Assembly (NCBI GenBank): GCA_024691105.1
Contig: JAILNY010000128.1
Span: forward strand, 1-8,077
Source of the DNA: Treponema sp.
Lineage (GTDB): Bacteria > Spirochaetota > Spirochaetia > Treponematales > Treponemataceae
DNA length: 8,077 bases
Reading direction: 5' to 3'
Shown piece after piece: positions 1 through 5,325 of the stretch (position 1 is its first letter; each line of letters opens with the position of its first letter). The notes below the pieces were generated by a model that had not been told where the DNA came from, did no database searches, and saw only the letters and a program-made list of their open reading frames with translations. The position numbers and the translations under genes are program-made.

Positions 1-258
1 GAAGATAAAGAATTTAAATCTTTGAATTTTAATTCATACTTTTCAGGTGTAAATTCCTACATTAATAAAGAAAGTAATGGAGATTACAGATTTTCTGTAA
101 ATGTTCCAAATTATCATGAATTTGTTTACATCTGTAAGCCAAGTTCAAATGATGACATTGCGTTTATAAATGACATTAACTGGAATGAACAGGAATATGC
201 AATCAAAATGCTTCAGAATGGAACAGTTGAAAATAGATATAAAGAAGATTCTGAATAG
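1..258 (+). CDS. Unrecognised AT-rich protein, 3' end only
   Basis: The frame is open from the first base to the TAG at 256-258, giving 85 residues. The gene therefore most likely begins upstream of the window, and the TTG at 22 is probably internal. I do not recognise the family. The peptide is polar and rich in Asn, Tyr, Glu and Lys (for example NYHEFVYICKPSS), with no membrane segment, Cys cluster or clear catalytic motif. By hand count it is about 27% GC, well below the roughly 40% of the genes downstream, which suggests recent acquisition. It ends just before an AT-rich hairpin and a broken Rpn-type gene, so the neighbourhood looks accessory. Coding status is moderately likely. Function is unknown. 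Confidence 0.5.
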   Translation, partial: EDKEFKSLNFNSYFSGVNSYINKESNGDYRFSVNVPNYHEFVYICKPSSNDDIAFINDINWNEQEYAIKMLQNGTVENRYKEDSE

Positions 259-269
259 TTAACTCAATA

Positions 270-291
270 CACATCAATACAAATTGATGTG
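270..291. repeat. AT-rich inverted repeat, possible terminator of the upstream gene
   Basis: The 8-base arms CACATCAA (270-277) and TTGATGTG (284-291) pair perfectly around the 6-base loop TACAAA. A second shorter pair, GTTAA (258-262) and TTAAC (294-298), flanks it asymmetrically. The structure begins 12 bases after the upstream stop, which is where a terminator would sit, but no T-run follows, so intrinsic termination is uncertain. It may instead mark an insertion or rearrangement boundary between the AT-rich gene and the Rpn remnant. Confidence 0.4.
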
Positions 292-310
292 ATTTAACAC
301 AACAGAAAAC

Positions 311-805
311 TTGACTTCATCCAAAAACGATAAGCTCTTCGGACTTCCGTGTTACACATTCAGAAATATCTGTAAAGAAAATGCTTCTGTCAATTTAAAT
401 GACAAAAGCCACAAAGTTGTCTATAATGCAAGTGCTTACGAGTCAGAAAAGAATGAACGTATAAAGGCGCTTCTCCGTTACATTCAGACCGATGAATCTG
501 GAGAAGATGATTTTTCAAGACGCCTTGATGCGCTCGTCAGTAAGTTGAAAGAAAGCGAAAACTTCAAACGGGAGTACATGTTAATGAACTTGCATGACTA
601 TGACATATTAAGGAAAGGACGCGAAGAAGGACATGTAGCAGGTCTGGTTGAAGGACGCGAAGAAGGCGCACAGCATAAAGCTGTTGAAGCTGCAGTTATG
701 CTTGTTAAAAAATATTCAGCAACTCCAGAGACTGCTGCTCAGGATACTGGTGCTCCGCTTGATAAAGTTCTTGAAGCACTTTCTTTAGTTCAGACAGAAG
801 CATAA
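311..805 (+). pseudogene. C-terminal remnant of an Rpn-family (PD-(D/E)XK) recombination-promoting nuclease
   Basis: The frame opens after a TGA at 290-292. Its only upstream start candidate is a TTG at 311, which has no Shine-Dalgarno sequence before it. The 164-residue product matches from memory the back half of the Rpn/PD-(D/E)XK transposase-like family: LPCYTFRNICKEN, LNDKSHKVVYNASAYE, ALLRYIQTDESG, then MNLHDYDILRKGREEG and a GREEG-rich linker. It ends in a helical tail with LVKKYSATPETAA. Full members are about 300 residues and start with the nuclease domain, which is absent here. The sequence before LPCYTF looks damaged: family members I recall read roughly FFICxxDxFGKGLPCYTF, whereas this one reads SSKNDKLFGLPCYTF, consistent with small deletions. 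GC is about 40%, like the core genes. It is most likely a decayed fragment; a short expressed protein is the alternative. Confidence 0.65.
615..666 (+). repeat. Direct repeat encoding the GREEG motif
   Basis: The 16-base string AAGGACGCGAAGAAGG occurs at 615-630 and again at 651-666, a 36-base (12-codon) period. Both copies read GREEG in frame inside the Rpn-type remnant. Such GREEG/EGREEG runs are typical of the C-terminal linker of this family and expand and contract by slippage. Confidence 0.7.
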
Positions 806-830
806 GTAGACCGACCTCGATAAATTCCTC

Positions 831-857
831 TAAACTCAAAATCTTAAAAGCCGATAA
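831..857 (+). promoter_or_regulatory. Sigma-28 (FliA/WhiG-type) flagellar promoter for flgF-flgG-flgJ
   Basis: TAAA at 831-834 is followed by exactly 15 bases and then GCCGATAA at 850-857. This equals the classical sigma-28 consensus TAAA-N15-GCCGATAA with no mismatch in the scored positions. Transcription would start near 864, leaving a leader of about 95 bases before flgF at 958. The position directly upstream of a flagellar gene cluster supports the assignment. It is read from the sequence only, with no expression data. Confidence 0.85.
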
Positions 858-920
858 TTGAAATAGCAGAAAAATCAGAAAAATTGTACGGGAGCGCCGA
901 AGTTTTCGTGGAATTTGGAT

Positions 921-940
921 GAAATTGAAGCTTTAATTTC
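921..940. promoter_or_regulatory. Near-perfect 20-bp palindrome in the flgF leader
   Basis: GAAATTGAAGCTTTAATTTC is self-complementary at 18 of 20 positions. As RNA it can fold into an 8-pair stem (one G-U) with an AGCU loop, ending 6 bases before the flgF Shine-Dalgarno GAGG at 947-950. It could be an operator or a translational hairpin, or simply an AT-rich coincidence. No regulator is identified. Confidence 0.3.
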
Positions 941-957
941 TAAATCGAGGATGTATT

Positions 958-1755
958 ATGATTCGTGGATGGTATACTGGCGCAAGTGGAATGAACGTTC
1001 AGCAGCAGCGCCTAGATACAATTGCAAATAACCTTGCAAATGTTGATACTGCAGGTTTTAAAAAGGATGTTACAAGCGTAAAAAACTTTAGTGAACTGCT
1101 TTTGCGCCGTAAGGATTTTGATGGTGTCTACGAAAATCCATTCGGCTCAGCAGATGCTGCGCCAATTATCGGAAAACTTGGACTTGGTGCAGAAACTAAC
1201 GAAAACTTTATCGACTTTTCAGAAGGTTCACTTCGCCTTACAGATACATCTACAGATTTTGCACTCCACGGAAAAGGCTTTTTTGTAATTCAGACTCCAG
1301 AAGGTGAACGTTACACACGTAACGGAAACTTTATGATTGGTAAAGAAGGAATTCTTGAAACAAAAGACGGATATCCTGTCTTAGGAGAAAACGGAATTAT
1401 CAGACTTGAAGATGACAAGTTTAAGGTTAACGAAGACGGAATTATCGTAACAAAGGATAACGAAGTTGTAGACCGTTTCCGCTGTGTACGCTTTGATAAT
1501 GAACGCTATCTTAAAAAGGCCGGAAACAGTTTTTATTACGAGACAGATTTTTCAGGTCCTGCTCACATTGCAGAAGGTGATGAGCGCCCTCAGTTCATTC
1601 AGAATTATATGGAAACATCAAACGTAAATGTCGTAAACGAGATGGTACGTATGATAGAAGTAAACCGTGCTTACGAAGCAAATCAAAAGACAATTCAGTC
1701 AGAAGATTCAATGATGAGCACTTTGTGGAACCGCGTTGCATCAGTTCAGCGTTAA
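958..1755 (+). CDS. flgF: FlgF-type flagellar basal-body rod protein
   Basis: This 265-residue protein belongs to the flagellar rod/hook family. It forms part of the proximal rod that links the MS ring to the distal rod, and it is exported through the flagellar type III apparatus without a cleaved signal peptide. The N-terminal rod domain (about 1-40) shows GASGMNVQQQRLDTIANNLANVDTAGF, here split as GASGMNVQQQ and ANNLANVDTAGFKK (23-36). The C-terminal domain (about 216-263) shows NYMETSNVNVVNEMVRMI and then NRAYEANQKTIQ. These two ends form the coiled-coil D0 region in the family; the middle forms the D1-like domain. E. coli FlgF is about 251 residues, so length fits. Start ATG 958 has GAGG 7 bases upstream. 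It is the first gene after the sigma-28 promoter and sits 16 bases before flgG. FlgF and FlgG are paralogues; this one is called FlgF by gene order and the weaker FlgG signature. Confidence 0.9.
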   Translation: MIRGWYTGASGMNVQQQRLDTIANNLANVDTAGFKKDVTSVKNFSELLLRRKDFDGVYENPFGSADAAPIIGKLGLGAETNENFIDFSEGSLRLTDTSTDFALHGKGFFVIQTPEGERYTRNGNFMIGKEGILETKDGYPVLGENGIIRLEDDKFKVNEDGIIVTKDNEVVDRFRCVRFDNERYLKKAGNSFYYETDFSGPAHIAEGDERPQFIQNYMETSNVNVVNEMVRMIEVNRAYEANQKTIQSEDSMMSTLWNRVASVQR

Positions 1756-1771
1756 TAAGGAGTAAGTCAAA

Positions 1772-2566
1772 ATGGTAAGAAGTTTATGGACAGCCGCAAC
1801 AGGCATGAACGGACAGCAGTCTAATATCGATGCAATTTCTAACAACCTTGCTAACGTAAATACAACAGGTTTTAAACAGCAGCGTGTTGAATTTGAAGAT
1901 TTGATTTATCAGAACCTAAAACTTGCAGGAACTCCAGCAACAGAAGATACAGTTAATCCTGTCGGAATCCAGCAGGGTGCCGGTGTTAAGGTTGCCGCAA
2001 CTCAGCGCATTTTTAGTCAGGGATCTTTGCAGGCAACTGGAGTTGACACTGACCTTGCAATTGTCGGAGAAGGTTTTATGCGTGTTCAGCGCTATGACGG
2101 AAGTTACGCTTATACCCGTGATGGTGCCCTTAAGGTTGATATGACAGGTCAGCTTGTTACATCAGAAGGTCTTCGCGTAATGCCAGAAATAATTTTGCCG
2201 GAAGGCTTTGATATTCATTCGCTTACAATTACAGATCACGGTCGTGTAACTGTAAAAGTTGCAGGTGACGATACTCCGGTTGATGTTGGTCAGCTTGACT
2301 TATACCGTTTTCCAAACCAGGTAGGTCTTGAAGCAATCGGCGACAGCTTGTTTAAAGTAACAAATGCTTCGGGTGAAGCAATTGCATCCCGCCCTGGTGT
2401 TGACGGAATGGGAATTATTAAGCATAAGTTTTTGGAAATGTCTAACGTTTCGGTTGTAAACGAAATGGTTCAGATGATCGTTGCACAGCGTGCGTACGAG
2501 TTTAACTCAAAGGCAATCCAGACATCGGATTCAATGCTTAACGTTGCAGCAAACTTGAAGAGATAA
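1772..2566 (+). CDS. flgG: FlgG flagellar distal rod protein
   Basis: This 264-residue protein is the distal-rod subunit, which polymerises on the proximal rod and carries the hook. E. coli FlgG is 260 residues. The N-terminus reads MVRSLWTAATGMNGQQSNID, then ISNNLANVNTTGFKQQR (about 22-38), a standard FlgG signature. The C-terminus has FLEMSNVSVVNEMVQMI and AQRAYEFNSKAIQTSDSM, the shared rod/hook C-terminal domain. AAGGAG at 1757-1762 lies 9 bases before ATG 1772 and just overlaps the end of the intergenic gap after flgF, so the two genes are probably co-transcribed and translated from separate strong sites. It is followed by a 117-base gap with GC-rich hairpins before flgJ. No cleavable signal peptide is seen, as expected for a type III substrate. 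Confidence 0.95.
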   Translation: MVRSLWTAATGMNGQQSNIDAISNNLANVNTTGFKQQRVEFEDLIYQNLKLAGTPATEDTVNPVGIQQGAGVKVAATQRIFSQGSLQATGVDTDLAIVGEGFMRVQRYDGSYAYTRDGALKVDMTGQLVTSEGLRVMPEIILPEGFDIHSLTITDHGRVTVKVAGDDTPVDVGQLDLYRFPNQVGLEAIGDSLFKVTNASGEAIASRPGVDGMGIIKHKFLEMSNVSVVNEMVQMIVAQRAYEFNSKAIQTSDSMLNVAANLKR

Positions 2567-2579
2567 AATAGTTTAATCT

Positions 2580-2659
2580 GCGCGGCTTGAGTGATGTAGA
2601 TTTACTAACCGCGCTATTTTGATTAGCGCGATTTTCTAAGTTAATAACCGCGCGATTTT
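2580..2659 (+). terminator. GCGC-rich hairpin cluster between flgG and flgJ, possible terminator or attenuator
   Basis: The 117-base gap holds several complementary GCGC blocks in otherwise AT-rich DNA. CGCGCTA (2610-2616) pairs with TAGCGCG (2624-2630) around a 7-base loop and is followed by ATTTTCT, a weak terminator shape. The same block can instead pair with GCGCGG at 2580-2585, since CCGCGC at 2609-2614 is its exact complement. A further CCGCGCG lies at 2648-2654. The motif GCGC(G/T)ATTTT occurs three times, at 2611, 2626 and 2650. The alternatives are mutually exclusive, so partial termination or attenuation that lowers flgJ relative to flgG is plausible but unproven. Confidence 0.45.
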
Positions 2660-2683
2660 GGTGGGAATAAAAGGGGAAACAAT

Positions 2684-3175
2684 ATGACAGGAATTACAGG
2701 ACTTGGAAGTTTAACACAAAGTTCAACAGTTTTATCACAGGCTCGCTCGAACGCAGAAAACACACGCTTTTCTGACCTTGTAAAATCTGCACGAAGTTCT
2801 GTTTCGTCTGATCAGATTGTAAAACACGACACACGTCTTAACGGCGATATCGCAAGCGATTTTTCAAATCCGAGAGCAACTGCCGCAGATAAAAATGCCC
2901 GCATTTCAGGCTTTGCTGCAAACTCTGCAAATGCTCATGGAAAAAAAACAATTGATAAAACTTCCAAGTTATACGAAAAATCTCTTGAACTTGAATCTTT
3001 CTTTGTAAAGATGATGGTTGACTCAATGCGAAAGACTGTAACTCATGCAAACGGCGAGCCTGGATACGCTCAGAAGATGTACGAAGACATGCTTTACGAT
3101 GAATATACTACAGCCCTTACAAAGAATGCAGGTTTTGGTATTGCAGATTCAATTTATCTTGAATTGAGCCGCTAG
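2684..3175 (+). CDS. flgJ: FlgJ-type rod-binding protein (rod-cap domain only)
   Basis: The 163-residue product has a Ser/Ala-rich, probably flexible N-terminal part (1-95) and then a conserved helical rod-binding domain (about 98-163): ELESFFVKMMVDSMRKTV, then YAQKMYEDMLYDEYTTALT and GFGIADSIYLEL. This matches the N-terminal half of enterobacterial FlgJ, which helps rod assembly. The C-terminal muramidase half is absent, so local opening of peptidoglycan must be done by another enzyme; single-domain FlgJ is the known arrangement in many non-proteobacteria. AAGGGG at 2671-2676 precedes ATG 2684 by 7 bases. The stop TAG at 3173-3175 touches the next gene, suggesting translational coupling. Identity rests on the domain and on gene order flgF-flgG-flgJ. 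Confidence 0.85.
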   Translation: MTGITGLGSLTQSSTVLSQARSNAENTRFSDLVKSARSSVSSDQIVKHDTRLNGDIASDFSNPRATAADKNARISGFAANSANAHGKKTIDKTSKLYEKSLELESFFVKMMVDSMRKTVTHANGEPGYAQKMYEDMLYDEYTTALTKNAGFGIADSIYLELSR

Positions 3176-3177
3176 TG

Positions 3178-3636
3178 ATGAGTGAATTAATCAAAGCATT
3201 TTCTTCTCTTTCTAAAACTGAAGGCGCATGGTTTATTGCATCCATTGCCTTTATTGTCCTCATAATTTTTTTAATCGGAAAACTTGTCGGAAACCTTCAG
3301 ACAAAACTGAGCTTTCAAAAACAGATACGCGATGAACGAAGCGATGCCGTAAAAAGATCTCGCTCTGTTTTAGGCGGTCAGATTGCAGAACAGTTTGCTC
3401 CATTTTTGCCGGACTTTCCTGCGCGCTATGATGAAGTAAAGTTTTTAGGTAAGCCCGTTGACTTTATTGCGTTCTGTGGTCTTGATTCTTCTGCAGGTGA
3501 AAATGAAAAAGCTTATGTCGATGAAATTCTTTTTATCGAAGTTAAGACAGGGACATCGCAGCTTTCTGAGCGCGAAAAGGCAATAAAAAACGCAGTCGAA
3601 AACGGTCGCGTCCGATACACAGTCTGGCGAAGTTAG
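3178..3636 (+). CDS. Membrane-anchored Holliday-junction-resolvase-like (PD-(D/E)XK) protein
   Basis: The 152-residue protein has one N-terminal hydrophobic helix (about 18-38, ASIAFIVLIIFLIGKLV) and a basic, charged linker with KQIRDERSDAVKRSR. A soluble domain (about 61-148) resembles the Holliday-junction-resolvase-related endonuclease family (Endonuc_Holl). Visible nuclease-like elements are SVLGGQIAEQF (helix with E71), KPVDFIAF (D95) and ILFIEVKTG (E121-x-K123), followed by LSEREKAIKNAVENGRVRY. This order fits a PD-(D/E)XK core. The start could be GTG 3175, which overlaps the flgJ stop by one base, or ATG 3178; I prefer the ATG. No strong Shine-Dalgarno is visible, consistent with coupling to flgJ. 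Its role beside rod genes is unknown, and nuclease activity is inferred from motifs only. Confidence 0.75.
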   Translation: MSELIKAFSSLSKTEGAWFIASIAFIVLIIFLIGKLVGNLQTKLSFQKQIRDERSDAVKRSRSVLGGQIAEQFAPFLPDFPARYDEVKFLGKPVDFIAFCGLDSSAGENEKAYVDEILFIEVKTGTSQLSEREKAIKNAVENGRVRYTVWRS

Positions 3637-3657
3637 AATTCAGCCTGTAAGCCAATA

Positions 3658-3686
3658 TTGAATCAAGGCTCTAAAAGCGATATACT
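3658..3686 (+). promoter_or_regulatory. Sigma-70-type promoter for murC
   Basis: TTGAAT at 3658-3663 (4 of 6 to TTGACA, with TTGA intact) is separated by 17 bases from TATACT at 3681-3686 (5 of 6 to TATAAT). Spacing is optimal. The expected start of transcription is about 7 bases past the -10, at 3693-3694, which coincides with the ATG of murC at 3694. The -35 overlaps a TTG that would otherwise be read as an upstream start codon. Confidence 0.6.
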
Positions 3687-3693
3687 CAAGTCT

Positions 3694-5325
3694 ATGACTA
3701 CACAATTACCAGAAAACTTAAAAGGCGTTCATATACATTTTGTTGGAATCAAGGGAACCGGAATGGCGGCCCTTGTCGAGATTCTTTTTCATGCGGGCGC
3801 TGTAATTACCGGAAGCGATGTTTCTGAGCGTTTTTATACAGATGAGATTCTTGAAAAGCTCGGGCTCAAGGCTCTTCCATTTGCCGAAAGCAATATTACA
3901 GATGAGATTGAATATGTCGTTTATTCATCGGCATACAAACTTGATAAAAATCCTGACTTGATTGCTGCATGCAAAAAAAATATTCCGTGCCTCCTGTATA
4001 CTCAGGCACTTGGCTCATACAGTGAGCGCTCTTATTCGTGCGGAATCTGTGGTGTTCACGGAAAGACATCGACAACCGGTCTTACAGGAACAATCCTTAA
4101 AGAGCTTGATTTACCTGTTCAGGTTTTGGCAGGAAGTGTTATAAACTCTTTTGGAGGAACTTGTACATATACGTCGCCGCTTGTAAAAAAATCCGGGGTG
4201 AATTCTAACTCCGCCGGATCTTCATGTTTCGATGCCGCACAGGGCTCGAGCGCACCATCTGGGGCAAATGATGCAGGAGCGGACAAGGCCGGCACCTTTT
4301 CAAACAAAAACATCTTTGTTGCAGAAACCTGCGAATACCAGCGTCACTTTATGTCGTTCTGTCCTCAAAAAATAATTCTTACCTCAGTAGAAAGCGATCA
4401 TCAGGATTACTATCCGACTTACGAAGATATCCGCGATGCATTTGTTGACTACATCTGTAAACTTCCACAAGGCGGACAGCTTATTTACTGTGCCGATGAC
4501 AAAGGTGCGGTAGAGACTGCAAACATTGCTTCAAAAAAAAGATCTGACATTAAATTAATTCCATACGGGCAAAAGGCTGAAGGCGATTATAAGCTTACCT
4601 TTGGAAAAGTTGAAAACGAAAAAAATAATTTTGAACTTGAACTTTTTAAGAGCGCTGCATCTTGCTGCTGCGGTTCTGTAAAAAATTCTGGAACTCTTGC
4701 AATTTCTGTTCCTGGAAAACACGAAGTAATGGATGCCGCTGCGGCAACTGCTTTGTGCTGTGAACTTTTGCGTGATGCAGGTTTAGCCCCTATTGATAAT
4801 TATGAGAGAATTTCTCAGGGCCTTTTAAACTTTACTGGCGGTAAACGCCGATCAGAAATTGTCGGCCGCTTTAAGACTCAGAGCGGTAACGATGTTGTGG
4901 TTATCGATGATTACGGACATCATCCGACAGCCGTAAAAACAACGCTTGAAGGTTTTAGAGAATTTTACAAAGGCCGCAAAATAATCGTAGACTTTATGAG
5001 TCATACTTATAGCCGCACTCAGGCTCTCTTAAAAGAATTTGCTTCCTGCTTTACAAGTGCAGACGAAGTAATCCTTCATAAAATCTATTCTTCTGCGCGC
5101 GAAAATCCAAAGGACTTTACGATTACCGGTCGCACACTTTATGACGAAGTTATCAAAAGCGGTTTTGACAGTCAGAAAGTTCATTACTTTGAAGAGATTT
5201 TTGATGCCAAAGATTTTGTTCTTCGCCTTTTAGACGAAAGCCTTTCTCCAGAATATCCTGACGGCTATCTGTTTGTTACAATGGGAGCAGGGGATAACTG
5301 GAAGCTTGGTAAGGCTCTCGTTTAA
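3694..5325 (+). CDS. murC: UDP-N-acetylmuramate--L-alanine ligase (MurC)
   Basis: MurC joins L-alanine to UDP-MurNAc with ATP, the first peptide step of cytoplasmic peptidoglycan precursor synthesis. With the ATG at 3694 the product is 543 residues. The N-terminal nucleotide-sugar domain has HIHFVGIKGTGMAAL (GxxGxGM, 18-24). The ATP loop is GVHGKTSTTG (120-129). The central domain has AETCEYQRHF (210-219), close to the CEYRRHF of Firmicute MurC, and then ESDHQDYY. The C-terminal domain has GGKRRSE (382-388) and DDYGHHPTAV (405-414). The related ligase Mpl is a less likely alternative. Firmicute MurC is about 430 residues; part of the excess is a low-complexity insertion at about 166-205 rich in Ser, Ala and Gly. 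A triple Cys lies at 324-326. A TTG at 3658 is in frame but forms the -35 box, and no Shine-Dalgarno precedes the ATG, so translation may be leaderless. The stop overlaps that of the convergent gene. Confidence 0.85.
   Translation: MTTQLPENLKGVHIHFVGIKGTGMAALVEILFHAGAVITGSDVSERFYTDEILEKLGLKALPFAESNITDEIEYVVYSSAYKLDKNPDLIAACKKNIPCLLYTQALGSYSERSYSCGICGVHGKTSTTGLTGTILKELDLPVQVLAGSVINSFGGTCTYTSPLVKKSGVNSNSAGSSCFDAAQGSSAPSGANDAGADKAGTFSNKNIFVAETCEYQRHFMSFCPQKIILTSVESDHQDYYPTYEDIRDAFVDYICKLPQGGQLIYCADDKGAVETANIASKKRSDIKLIPYGQKAEGDYKLTFGKVENEKNNFELELFKSAASCCCGSVKNSGTLAISVPGKHEVMDAAAATALCCELLRDAGLAPIDNYERISQGLLNFTGGKRRSEIVGRFKTQSGNDVVVIDDYGHHPTAVKTTLEGFREFYKGRKIIVDFMSHTYSRTQALLKEFASCFTSADEVILHKIYSSARENPKDFTITGRTLYDEVIKSGFDSQKVHYFEEIFDAKDFVLRLLDESLSPEYPDGYLFVTMGAGDNWKLGKALV
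4186..4311 (+). other. Low-complexity, GC-richer insertion inside murC
   Basis: Codons for residues about 165-206 encode a Ser/Ala/Gly/Asn-rich stretch (pieces: NSNSAGSSCFDAAQGSSAPS, then GANDAGADKAG) between TYTSPL and NIFVAETCEY. It falls between two core strands of the central ATP-binding domain, where MurC proteins normally have a short loop. The DNA here is visibly richer in GC than the flanking codons. It reads in frame without stops and is probably a surface loop. Confidence 0.6.

Noticed and set aside
3658..3693. TTG start adding 12 residues to MurC
   Set aside because: The TTG is the -35 of a well-spaced promoter, there is no Shine-Dalgarno before it, and family members begin shortly before the HIHFVGIxGTGM motif.
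4119..4313. Minus-strand frame across the murC insertion
   Set aside because: It arises from the Ser/Ala/Gly-rich codons of the sense strand; the sense frame carries the conserved MurC motifs on both sides.
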